From NCBI GenBank assembly GCA_002353815.1, contig DEKK01000003.1, positions 138,481 through 202,480 of the forward strand: a stretch of DNA of 64,000 nucleotides, read 5' to 3'. Made by a program: the position numbers and the translations under genes. Below the pieces are notes generated by a model. The model was not told the DNA's origin. It saw nothing but the letters and a program-made list of their open reading frames with translations, and searched no databases. Numbering within the stretch: position 1 is the first letter of the stretch; every line of letters begins with the position of its first letter. The stretch comes from Bifidobacteriaceae bacterium UBA2724 (lineage in GTDB: Bacteria > Actinomycetota > Actinomycetes > Actinomycetales > Bifidobacteriaceae). Shown piece after piece: positions 27,440-40,139 of the stretch.

Positions 27440-28667
27440 ATGGTGAGTGTGAACGACTCTGTTGAAGCCGCGAATACAGATTCTTATTCCTTGAATGACG
27501 CTGTGCTTGTTTTGGAAGACGGCCAGGTCTATGTTGGCGATCCCTACGGGGCGACCGGGCAGACGCTCGGCGAAATCGTTTTCGCCACGGGCATGACCGG
27601 CTATCAGGAAACGCTGACCGATCCGAGCTATGATCGCCAGATCGTGGTGCAGACGTTCCCGCACATCGGCGATACCGGCGTCAATGACGAAGACCCCGAG
27701 TCAAGCCGCATCTGGGTCGCAGGCTACATCGTGCGCGTGCCCAGCCCGAACTACAGCAATTGGCGCGCCAAGGGAAGCCTTGATGGCGACCTCAAGAAGA
27801 ACGGCATCGTCGGCATGTCGGGCATCGACACGCGCAAGCTCGTGCGCCACCTGCGCTCCGCAGGCGTCATGCGCGCCGGCATCTTCTCGGGCGAGGCCCT
27901 CAAGAACGCCGACGGCTCGCTGAAAACCGTCGACGACTTGCTCGGCACCGTCAAGGCGTCGCCGCTCATGAGCGGCTCCCATCTGGGCCAGGAAGTCACC
28001 ACGCCGAGCGAATACATCGTCGAGCCGTGCGGTGACTACGAGGGCAAGGCGCCGCTGTACGAAGTCGTTGCCTTCGACATGGGCATCAAGGCGATGACCC
28101 CGCATCGCATGGCTGAGCGCGGCTGCCGCGTGCACGTGGTGCCCACCACCACGACTTTCGAACAGATCCAGGCCATCAACCCGGACGGTGTGTTCTACTC
28201 CAACGGCCCCGGTGACCCGGGCACGGCCGACGCCGAGGTGGAGCTGCTGCGCCGCATTCTCGACGCCGGATACCCGTTCTTCGGCATCTGCTTCGGCAAC
28301 CAGCTGCTCGGCCGTGCGCTCGGCTTCGGCACCTACAAGCTCAAGTTCGGGCACCGCGGCATCAACCAGCCTGTCATGGACCTGACCACGTCGAAGGTCG
28401 AGGTCACCGCCCACAACCACGGCTTCGCGGTCGACGCCCCGATTGGCGACCCCGTGCCCAGCCCCTTCGGCAACGGTCACTTCGGCCGCGTGCGCGTGAG
28501 CCACATCGACCTGAACGACAACGTGGTCGAAGGCCTCCAGTGCCTCGACATCCCTGCCTTCTCGGTGCAATACCACCCCGAGGCAGCCGCTGGCCCGCAT
28601 GACGCGTCCTACCTGTTCGACCGTTTCTGCGACCTCATGAAGAACAACAAGAAGGAAGGTAAAGCCA

Positions 28668-28675
<8 letters not shown>
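27440..28675 (+). CDS. carA: Carbamoyl-phosphate synthase small subunit
   Basis: 411 residues; ATG 27440 follows GAGGGGCC. The glutaminase subunit supplies ammonia from glutamine to CarB for carbamoyl phosphate, used by arginine and pyrimidine synthesis. The N-terminal CPSase domain has LEDGQVYVG and GEIVFATGMTGYQETLTDPSY. The class I amidotransferase domain has FFGICFGNQLLG (nucleophile Cys284) and the QYHPEAAAGPHD triad end. Its stop overlaps the carB start by eight bases (ATGCCTAA), so the subunits are translationally coupled. Confidence 0.98.
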
Positions 28676-32063
<3,388 letters not shown>

Positions 32064-32190
32064 ACCTGGCAGCGTCCGTAGCTAGGAACAGCGCCGTGGC
32101 CGTGCTCGGGAGGGCTTCCAGGGCACAACACGGCGCAGCTGGCCTACTCGCCACGACGTCTGAGCCGTGACAAGTCACAGCATCATGCGT

Positions 32191-32225
32191 AAGCCCCATT
32201 GGGATTTCGATGGGGCTTTTTGTTT
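32191..32225 (+). terminator. Rho-independent terminator of carAB
   Basis: AAGCCCCAT pairs with ATGGGGCTT around a ten-base loop and is followed by TTTGTTT. It lies about 130 bases past the carB stop. Confidence 0.85.
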
Positions 32226-32382
32226 CAGGGCCTTGGGATGCGGCTCGCGGGGGAGGGGCGGCGACCCTGGTGGGCCAACGGCTGCGGACGGCTCGAGTGG
32301 ATGGTGACGAACGAAGGACGCAATGCCCGGCCCCGGGCATGGGCCATCGCGCCGGATGCATGACTGAGCGCACGAATGCGGT

Positions 32383-32799
32383 TTGCACGATGATGAAGGA
32401 ATCCTCCATGTCACGCTCACCTCATCCTCAACTCTCCGACCATGGTCACTTAGACCGCGGCCCCCATCCAAGCTCATCTCCATCCAGCGCTTCTTACGGC
32501 ACGCAATCCAACATGCAGCCCAGCGCTCCGTCTGCCCGCACGCCGCAGCCTTCGGCGACATCCCCGCGATTTTTCACCGGTACGGCATTGAATTCACCCA
32601 CGGTTTCGAAGATGACGTGCACGACCGCCTCATCGACGCCGACACCGGCTGGCGCATCATGCTGGGGCGAGGGCTTGGCATCTTCCAGCGCTACGACGAC
32701 GCCGACTGGATCAATCCGCAGGTGCGGCACCAGCGGATGCGCCTTGTGCGCGGTTTCACGGTGACGTATGTGCGCGCCGAGAACGAACTCGGCACATGA
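32383..32799 (+). pseudogene. Fragment resembling an MIT_C (phospholipase D-like) domain
   Basis: The last 75 residues (HDRLIDADTGWRIMLGRGLG, then FQRYDDADW, then a polar stretch ending FTVTYVRAE) match my memory of the MIT_C domain: HDR-I, GW-I-LGRGLDIFQ, then a final VTY strand. This PLD-like fold occurs at the end of eukaryotic MITD1 and in bacterial proteins of possible conflict systems. The upstream part has no ATG in frame (only TTG 32383), low similarity to anything, and no ribosome site. It therefore looks like a 5'-truncated remnant or a degraded gene. The assignment is tentative. Confidence 0.42.
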
Positions 32800-33012
32800 G
32801 CGGCGCCTGTCGCCAAGAATTCACGTGCGTATTCCCCATGGAATGGGATTCGTGCGCAGTTGGACGCCGCAAGGTCGTAAAGTGGAAGAAGAATAGAGAC
32901 GCGGGCGACCGTCCATTGAGACGGCGGTCTCGCGTGCCTGCCTCAGGTGCGTCGGTGCGCTTGGCGCGTCGGTCGCCCGTCGGACGGGATGATACAAGGG
33001 AAGAAGCTGGAC

Positions 33013-34053
33013 ATGAACGAAGCAGTGCCGACAAGCGGTTCTCCACGACAGGAATTCGGACTTCGCCTCGCGGCCGCCATGCAGGAACATGGCCCGCTGT
33101 GCGTGGGTATCGATCCGCATCGCAAGAACCTGCACGATTGGGGCTATGATATCGACGCCGAGGGCGCCGAGCTTTTCGCCATGCGCATGCTGCAGGGCGC
33201 GCAGGGGCGAGCGGCGGCGGTGAAATTCCAAATGCCGATGTTCGAACGCTATGGCTCCAAGGGCTTCGCCGCGTTGGAGCGCGCGCTGTACGCCGCCCGC
33301 CAGATGAACCTCATCACCATCGTCGACTGCCTTCGCGGCGGGCTGCCGACGACCCTGTCGTCCATAGCCGACGCATATCTGAAGCCCGATGGGCCCATGT
33401 ACACCGACGCCATCACCCTGCTGCCGTATTATGGCTTCCATTCGCTCGACGGCCTCGTGAACGACGCCCTGAACAACGGATGCGGCGTCTTCGTGGCATC
33501 GCTGACGCCGAATCCAGAAGGCGCGCACCTGCAGTCCGCGATCCGCCAGGGAGGCGAATACGCGGGGCAGACCGTGGCGTACGGCATCGCCCAGGATGCG
33601 CAGAAATACAATGCGGAATTCCCGGGTTCCATGGGGTCGGTGGGTCTGATCATCGGCGCGTCGATCGGCACGTGGATGAAAGAAGGCGGCGTCGACCCCG
33701 CGAAATTCACCGGTCCGATTCTGTCGCCCGGATATGGCTGGCAGGGCGCGACGGACGACGATCTCAAGACCGTGTTCGCCGGCACCCATGGGAACGTGCT
33801 GGTGACCGTCGCACGCTCCATCGCCGCGCACGGCCCCGATATTTCGGAGCTGGGCAAGGCCATCACGTCGATCGGCGACGAGGTGCGTCGCGCCATGGAC
33901 GAGGCGCAGCATGCCAAGCATGAACCGGTCGACAACCCCGGGGACGTCGCGGTGAACATCGCCATGGGCGAGGACGAGGCCGGCGAGGCCGAAGACACCG
34001 AGCTTGACATGACGGAAGCCGAGGATTCGCGCGAGGAAGTCCAGAAGGACTAG
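33013..34053 (+). CDS. pyrF: Orotidine-5'-phosphate decarboxylase (PyrF) homologue with altered catalytic residues
   Basis: 346 residues from ATG 33013 (AAGGGAAGAAGC upstream). Fold-defining parts are present: VGIDPH (Asp34), VKFQMPMFERYG (Lys71), GVFVASLTPNPEG, GLIIGAS, SPGYGWQG and the phosphate-binding TVARSIAAHGPD. However, the catalytic DxKxxDI block of type 2 OMP decarboxylases reads DCLRGGL at residues 105-111: Asp105 is kept, the lysine is Leu107 and the second aspartate is Gly110. A 35-residue acidic tail (EDEAGEAEDTE...) is also unusual. Position between carB and gmk fits pyrimidine genes. It may be a noncatalytic paralogue or use different chemistry; a second canonical pyrF may exist elsewhere. 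Confidence 0.8.
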   Translation: MNEAVPTSGSPRQEFGLRLAAAMQEHGPLCVGIDPHRKNLHDWGYDIDAEGAELFAMRMLQGAQGRAAAVKFQMPMFERYGSKGFAALERALYAARQMNLITIVDCLRGGLPTTLSSIADAYLKPDGPMYTDAITLLPYYGFHSLDGLVNDALNNGCGVFVASLTPNPEGAHLQSAIRQGGEYAGQTVAYGIAQDAQKYNAEFPGSMGSVGLIIGASIGTWMKEGGVDPAKFTGPILSPGYGWQGATDDDLKTVFAGTHGNVLVTVARSIAAHGPDISELGKAITSIGDEVRRAMDEAQHAKHEPVDNPGDVAVNIAMGEDEAGEAEDTELDMTEAEDSREEVQKD

Positions 34054-34069
34054 ACATAGAATACGACTT

Positions 34070-34759
34070 ATGAGTGACGCAACATCTGCAGCATCGGAAT
34101 CTGAAGGAATGGCACCGGCGGAATCGGTGGCAGGGGAATCGAAAACGCAGGCGCCCGGACGCCGGCTGATTGTATTCTCCGGCCCCACGGCCGTGGGCAA
34201 GGGCACGGTGGAACATAAGCTGCTGGCCGACCACCCGCAGATCTGGGTGTCGGTTTCGGCAACGACGCGTGCTAAGCGCCCGGGCGAGACGGACGGCGTG
34301 GATTACCATTTCGTGACCGACGAACAGTTCGCCGACATGGAAAGGCGTGGAGAGTTTCTGGAAACCGCCGTTGTGCATAATATGGCGCATTACGGCACGC
34401 CCATCAAGCCGTTGCTCGACCACATGAACGCCGGAATCCCCACGATTGTCGAGATCGACCTGCAGGGCGCCCGCCGCGTGAAGCAGCGCGCCGCCGAACT
34501 GGGGCTGGATGTCGTGTATGTCTTTCTGGCGCCGCCCACTTTCGACGACCTCGCCAAGCGCCTGGAATCGCGCGGCACGGAAACGCCCGAGCAGCGCGCC
34601 AAGCGTCTCGAGACCGCCCGTGTGGAGCTGGCCGCCGAATCGGAATTCGACATCGTCATCACCAACGACGTGGTCGATCATGCGGCCGCTGAGCTGTGGA
34701 ACGTCATCGCCAAGGAATACGGTCTGGGCGAAGGGAATCCCAGCGACAAGAACGAATAG
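34070..34759 (+). CDS. gmk: Guanylate kinase
   Basis: 229 residues, starting 16 bases after pyrF. A 30-residue Ser/Ala/Glu-rich N-terminal extension precedes the kinase core. P-loop SGPTAVGKGT is at residues 37-46, the GMP-binding segment reads SVSATTRAKRPGE and DGVDYHF, and the lid and C-terminal RLESRGTE, SEFDIVITND are all in place. It phosphorylates GMP to GDP in the cytoplasm. In many actinobacteria gmk is followed directly by rpoZ; here a DUF1805 gene and ilvD on the opposite strand intervene. Confidence 0.97.
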   Translation: MSDATSAASESEGMAPAESVAGESKTQAPGRRLIVFSGPTAVGKGTVEHKLLADHPQIWVSVSATTRAKRPGETDGVDYHFVTDEQFADMERRGEFLETAVVHNMAHYGTPIKPLLDHMNAGIPTIVEIDLQGARRVKQRAAELGLDVVYVFLAPPTFDDLAKRLESRGTETPEQRAKRLETARVELAAESEFDIVITNDVVDHAAAELWNVIAKEYGLGEGNPSDKNE

Positions 34760-34784
34760 CGAAGAGGAAAAAGCCGGTTAACAA

Positions 34785-34834
34785 CTGGGCGCCCTGACAT
34801 GTCCACGCGGTGCGTAACATGCCGGGGCGCCCAG
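34785..34834 (-). terminator. Long hairpin between convergent gmk and DUF1805 genes
   Basis: CTGGGCGCCC pairs perfectly with GGGCGCCCAG across a 30-base loop. Reading leftwards from 34785, the minus strand shows CTTTTTCC about 15 bases later, so termination of the DUF1805 transcript is plausible; the plus strand has no U tract. Confidence 0.55.
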
Positions 34835-34845
34835 CAGAAAAGCTC

Positions 34846-35145
34846 TTATGCCAGCACTGCCGCGGCTTCGGCGCCGGTCATGCCGTCCTTCACGCCGGCG
34901 GCCTTCGCGGCCTCGGTCATGCCTTTGATGGGGTTGGCGAGCACGGCATCGAAGTCCGCGCCGCCCACAAGCACGGCGGCGTCGCCGAACTTCTCAGCGG
35001 CGGCGAGGTTGAGGTATCCGCACATGAGGTAGCCCTTGCTGCCCTGCACGAGGATCATGTTCGGGTGGCCTTCGCCGCCGGGCGCGACCGCCATGGTGCC
35101 TTGCACGGTCTTTCCGTTTGCGTCAAGCTGTTCGATTTTCAGCAT
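34846..35145 (-). CDS. DUF1805 (YunC-like) protein
   Basis: 99 residues from ATG 35145 (GGAGA upstream on the minus strand). The family pattern is complete: GYLMCGYLNLAAAEKFGDAA, VLVGGADFDAVLANPIKGMT and the final GVKDGMTGAEAAAVLA. These are small homo-oligomeric beta/alpha proteins of unknown function, found in Firmicutes and some actinobacteria. It sits convergently against gmk. No partner gene is adjacent on its own strand: ilvD ends 377 bases upstream. Confidence 0.85.
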   Translation of the reverse strand: MLKIEQLDANGKTVQGTMAVAPGGEGHPNMILVQGSKGYLMCGYLNLAAAEKFGDAAVLVGGADFDAVLANPIKGMTEAAKAAGVKDGMTGAEAAAVLA

Positions 35146-35266
35146 GTTGTCTCCATTCACGCGGCGCTCCGCTGCGGGGCGCGTTATTGCTGTCAGTTCA
35201 GTGATAGCACGATGGCGTTTCCGATGCGGCGGCTGTCTTACGTTACAGGTGGAGTCGGGGAGGTCT

Positions 35267-35309
35267 ATTTGCTGTATCGGCGGTGTTTTTCGCCGCCGAT
35301 ACAGCAAAT
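35267..35309. repeat. Perfect 17-bp inverted repeat (43-bp palindrome)
   Basis: ATTTGCTGTATCGGCGG (35267-35283) and CCGCCGATACAGCAAAT (35293-35309) are perfect reverse complements around a nine-base loop with TTTTT. The symmetric structure is much longer than needed for termination. A second copy of the loop and right arm follows at 35355. Confidence 0.85.
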
Positions 35310-35354
35310 GTGGTGTGGTGTGGTGTGGTGGGGCGGAACGGTGTTTTTGTCATT

Positions 35355-35377
35355 TCGGCGGTGTTTTTCGCCGCCGA
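35355..35377. repeat. Second, partial copy of the 35267 palindrome
   Basis: The loop and right arm (CGGCGGTGTTTTTCGCC through GATACAGCAAAT) are repeated, but the outer left arm is missing, leaving only the GGCGG/CCGCC stem. Together with the first copy it fills much of the 377-base gap 35146-35522. It looks like a duplicated palindromic element. Confidence 0.75.
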
Positions 35378-35452
35378 TACAGCAAATACGACGTGGCAAA
35401 TACGATGTGCCCAGGGACGGGCAGGTTGAGCCGATATGCCGGTCGCGATATA

Positions 35453-35487
35453 CGAAAAGGCCTGGACGGGTTCCGTCCAGGCCTTGG
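35453..35487 (-). terminator. Rho-independent terminator of ilvD
   Basis: AAGGCCTGGACGG pairs with CCGTCCAGGCCTT (13-bp stem, three-base loop). On the minus strand it is followed by TTCG, giving a TTTT tract together with the stem end, 35 bases after the ilvD stop. Confidence 0.85.
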
Positions 35488-35522
35488 GGTGCGATCGACG
35501 ATGTGCGTCGGCTACATCGTCT

Positions 35523-37376
35523 TTAGTCGAGGTTGGCGAGCTTGTTGATGAGCTCCGGGTCGCGCGTGGCGCCCTTGTCAGCGGAACGCGCGAACGCTGC
35601 GTACGCCTTGAGAGCCAGCGAGACCTTGCGATCGCGGTGCGGGCGATAGCCCTCGCCGTCCTCGATCTTCTTGCGTCGCGCGGCGAGCACGTCATCCGGC
35701 ACGTTGAGGCTGATGGAGCGCTCCGGGATGTTGATCTCGATTTCGTCGCCGTTCTCGATGAGCGCAATCGGGCCGCCGGCCGCAGCCTCGGGGGCCACAT
35801 GGCCGATGGACAGGCCGGAGGAACCGCCGGAGTAACGGCCATCGGTGATGAGGGCGACTTCCTTGCCGATGCCCTTGCCCTTGACGAACGCGGTCGGGTA
35901 GAGCATCTCCTGCATGCCCGGGCCGCCCTTCGGGCCCTCGTAGCGAATCACCAGAGCGTCGCCCGGCTTGAGCTTGTCGCCGAGGATGGCCTCGCAGGCC
36001 TGCTCCTGGGAGTCCACGACGAACGCGGTGCCCTTGAAGTGCCAGATGGACTTGTCGACGCCTGCGGTCTTGACGACGCACCCGTTGGGGGCCAGGTTGC
36101 CGCGGAGCACGGCGAGGCCGCCTTCCTCAACCGCCGGGTGGTCGATGTCATGCACGGCGCCGTTGATGTAATCGGTGTCGAGGGAGTCGAAGGTGTTGGA
36201 CTGCGACCAGGCCTCGATGGACTTGACATGGCCGGGGGCTGCGAGGAAGAAGCGCTTGGCTTCCTCGGTGCAGGTGTCGCGGCGGATATCCCAGTCGTTG
36301 AGCTTGGACTCGAGGTCCGGGTAATCGACGGAATGCACATCCTGGTGCAGTTTGCCGGCGCGGTCCAGCTCGCCGAGGATGCGGCAGATGCCGCCGGCGC
36401 GGTGCACGTCGGAGATTTCCCAGGTGCCGGATGGGGATGCCTTGCAGATGCAAGGCACGGTGTGCGAGATGCGCTCGATGTCATCGAGCGTGAAGTCCAC
36501 GTCGGCGCTCTGTGCGGCGGCGAGGATGTGCAGCACGGTGTTGGTGGAGCCGCCCATGGCCACGTCCATGGTCATGGCGTTCTCGAAGGCCTTCTTGGTG
36601 GCGATGGAGCGCGGGAGCACGGAATCGTCGTTCTCGTGGTAATAGCGGTTGGCGAGATCGACGATGAGCTTGCCGGCCTTGTCGAAGAGCTCCTTGCGGT
36701 AGGCGTGCGTGGCGACGACGGTGCCGTTGCCCGGCAGCGCCAGGCCGATGGCCTCGGTGAGGCAGTTCATGGAGTTTGCGGTGAACATGCCGGCGCAGGA
36801 ACCACAGGTGGGGCAGACGGAGCGTTCGTAGGCGAGCAGCTGCTCGTCGGAGACGTTGTCGTCAGCGGAGGCGCTCATCACGTCGATGAGGTCGGTGGTC
36901 TCTTCCTTGCCGTCGACGATCGTGGTGCCGGCTTCCATCGGGCCGCCAGAGACGAAGATCGTCGGGATGTTGAGGCGGAGCGCGGCCATGAGCATGCCCG
37001 GGGTCACCTTGTCGCAGTTGGAGATGCAGATGAGGGCGTCGGCACAATGGGCGTTGACGGAGTACTCGACGGCATCGGCGATGATGTCGCGGCTCGGCAG
37101 CGAGTAGAGCATGCCGGTGTGGCCCATGGCGATGCCGTCGTCGACGGCGATCGTGTTGAACTCGCGCGGGATGCCGCCGGCGGCCTTGACGGCCTTGGAG
37201 ACCTCGCGGCCCAGCTTCTGCATGTGCACGTGACCGGGAAGGAATTCGGAGAAGGAATTGGCGATGGCCACGATCGGCTTGCCAAAGTCTTTTTCGTCAA
37301 CGCCTGCGGCACGATAGAGGGCGCGGGCGCCGGCGAACATTCGACCATTCATTACTGTTGCAGATCTCATTTTCAT
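35523..37376 (-). CDS. ilvD: Dihydroxy-acid dehydratase
   Basis: 617 residues; ATG 37376 (or 37370) gives the normal start MKMRSATVMNGRM. The fourth-stage enzyme (third common step) of valine, leucine and isoleucine synthesis dehydrates 2,3-dihydroxy acids to 2-keto acids with an iron-sulfur cluster. Cluster and metal motifs are visible: SNCDKVTPGM, CPTCGSCAGMFTANSMNCL, GGSTNTVLHI and ITDGRYSGGSSG near the C-terminus. It is complete and stands alone on the minus strand, interrupting the usual gmk-rpoZ order, and ends in a strong terminator. Confidence 0.97.
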   Translation of the reverse strand: MKMRSATVMNGRMFAGARALYRAAGVDEKDFGKPIVAIANSFSEFLPGHVHMQKLGREVSKAVKAAGGIPREFNTIAVDDGIAMGHTGMLYSLPSRDIIADAVEYSVNAHCADALICISNCDKVTPGMLMAALRLNIPTIFVSGGPMEAGTTIVDGKEETTDLIDVMSASADDNVSDEQLLAYERSVCPTCGSCAGMFTANSMNCLTEAIGLALPGNGTVVATHAYRKELFDKAGKLIVDLANRYYHENDDSVLPRSIATKKAFENAMTMDVAMGGSTNTVLHILAAAQSADVDFTLDDIERISHTVPCICKASPSGTWEISDVHRAGGICRILGELDRAGKLHQDVHSVDYPDLESKLNDWDIRRDTCTEEAKRFFLAAPGHVKSIEAWSQSNTFDSLDTDYINGAVHDIDHPAVEEGGLAVLRGNLAPNGCVVKTAGVDKSIWHFKGTAFVVDSQEQACEAILGDKLKPGDALVIRYEGPKGGPGMQEMLYPTAFVKGKGIGKEVALITDGRYSGGSSGLSIGHVAPEAAAGGPIALIENGDEIEINIPERSISLNVPDDVLAARRKKIEDGEGYRPHRDRKVSLALKAYAAFARSADKGATRDPELINKLANLD

Positions 37377-37526
37377 AGTTCCCAATTTAGTTGCTGCGCA
37401 AGGCGTTTGTGCGCCCGTGTCGCATGGTGAAATGCATGGTGCGGGCGGATTCAGGAACGGGTGCCGCGCACCGGTTCCACAAGTCCGTGCGCTGTTGTGG
37501 CGAACGGGGGAAGCGCCGTCTGTGTG

Positions 37527-37553
37527 GCGAAATTTCGCGCCGTGCTGTATGAT
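37527..37553 (+). promoter_or_regulatory. Palindrome overlapping a possible rpoZ promoter
   Basis: GCGAAATTTCGC (37527-37538) is a perfect 12-bp palindrome, and TATGAT, a good -10 hexamer, lies ten bases further (37548). The corresponding -35 (TGGCGA) is poor. The palindrome could be an operator in the ilvD/rpoZ divergent region 37377-37639. Spacing and ownership are inferred. Confidence 0.35.
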
Positions 37554-37639
37554 ACATCTCTGTATGCGATTCGGACGGGTACGCGTCCCATCGCTGGGTC
37601 TTTATCCATATTGACAGTCAACAGTCTGGAGCACAACAT

Positions 37640-37927
37640 ATGGCATTGGGTACCAGCCCTGAACCGAAGGGCCTTGCCGATCCGCCGATCGATGACCTGA
37701 TGAAGCGCACCAATCACAACAAGTACGCCTTGGCGATTTTCGCCGCGAAGCGCGCCCGTCAGATCAACTCCTACTTCACGCAGCTCAACGAAGGCGTGTT
37801 GCAGAACGTCGGCCCGCTCGTTGAATACCAGAACAACGAGAAGCCGCTGTCCATCGCGTTCCGCGAGATCAACGAGGGTCTTCTCGAAGAGACGCTGGGC
37901 GAGGACGACGAGAACGAAGGCAACTGA
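37640..37927 (+). CDS. rpoZ: RNA polymerase omega subunit
   Basis: 95 residues with GGAG upstream of ATG 37640. Core omega motifs are present: DPPIDDLMKRTNHNKYALAI, FAAKRARQINSYFTQL and the C-terminal KPLSIAFREINEGLLEE, with an acidic end. It binds the beta' subunit and helps assemble RNA polymerase. It is followed by a terminator about 200 bases on and, after a 717-base gap, by metK. Confidence 0.95.
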   Translation: MALGTSPEPKGLADPPIDDLMKRTNHNKYALAIFAAKRARQINSYFTQLNEGVLQNVGPLVEYQNNEKPLSIAFREINEGLLEETLGEDDENEGN

Positions 37928-38044
37928 TCCGACCTGCGCGGGCATGCGCCAGGGGTGGGCTTGCCCATCGTCGACGTCCGTCGCTGACGCAGCCTGGGCA
38001 TGCAGGCCATACGTGGCCTGGCATGACTGACATTGCATGACTGG

Positions 38045-38089
38045 CATGGTTTGAACTGACATGGTTTGAACTGACATGGTTTGATATGA
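38045..38089 (+). repeat. Three tandem copies of a 15-bp repeat
   Basis: CATGGTTTGAACTGA occurs at 38045 and 38060, and a variant (CATGGTTTGATATGA) at 38075. Shorter CATGACTG/GCATGAC variants flank it. It lies between rpoZ and its terminator in a gene-free stretch. Confidence 0.85.
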
Positions 38090-38127
38090 CGGACGTGGCC
38101 TGGCATGACGGCTCGGCGATCTTCTGT

Positions 38128-38161
38128 AAGGCATCCGCTTGCGCGGGTGCCTTTTGCTTTG
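38128..38161 (+). terminator. Rho-independent terminator between rpoZ and metK
   Basis: AAGGCATCCGC pairs with GCGGGTGCCTT (one G-U) around a four-base loop, followed by TTGCTTT. The rest of the gap to metK (38162-38644) contains no gene; I looked for SAM-I and SAM-IV riboswitch signatures and saw none, only a small GCGCC/GGCGC hairpin near 38519. Confidence 0.8.
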
Positions 38162-38644
38162 TGACGTGTCATGCCCGTTTCTTTGTGCCGTGTCACGTCC
38201 GTCGCTGTCATCTGTCCGCCGCCGCGGGGCGGCAGAGTGCGTGCCTCGGCGGGGGCGCCGTGGAATGCGGCTGGAGTGCCATGGGCTGCCGCGAGGCGGG
38301 CATTGTCTGCCGTGAGGTGCCATGGGGCGTGCGCATCGCCTGTCGTGAAGTCCGTGAGGGCTGGGGCGCACCGTCGCAGGAACGGTCGACCCGGATCCAG
38401 GTCCGTAATCGATTGCGTTGAGAACGGATCATAGGGACGACCGAAGAGTCGCTCGTTCCGTTTTGACGTCGCTCAGTCTATGATGTAAACGATTCCCATC
38501 AGCCCATGCCGGCCGCTGGCGCCATGCTGGCGCATCCGTCACGGCTGCGGTCGGGCCACGGGCACCGAGATGGACAATCGCAATCAAAACACAGAAATTC
38601 CTTGCATTTTCAAGTTGCCGCAACAGGCTGTAAAGGAGCGCACC

Positions 38645-39856
<1,212 letters not shown>

Positions 39857-40139
39857 TGCCGTCCGTCGGGGCTCTTGGACGCACTACCGTGGTAGTGAAG
39901 GAACGTCCGGGCGGCCTGCGACACATACTGCCGAATGCCTGAGCGGGCTCGGAATGCAGCAGGAGCGCATCCCGGGCCCTTTGCGCAAGGCATCGGCGGC
40001 GGACACCGCAGAGGGATTCGCGCAGCAGGGGATTCCCGCGGCCGAGACGCCAAGGCATCTGGGGAAGCGGCCGCCCGGCATGGCAACAATGCGAGGGCGG
40101 CCGGCACGAAGGCGACCGACGAGAGGACAGACACGAGGC

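Noticed and set aside
35436..37430. 664-codon plus-strand frame over ilvD
   Set aside because: Antisense to a complete dihydroxy-acid dehydratase; Val/Gly/His composition is a codon-bias shadow.
38162..38644. SAM riboswitch before metK
   Set aside because: I found no SAM-I or SAM-IV consensus elements in the leader.
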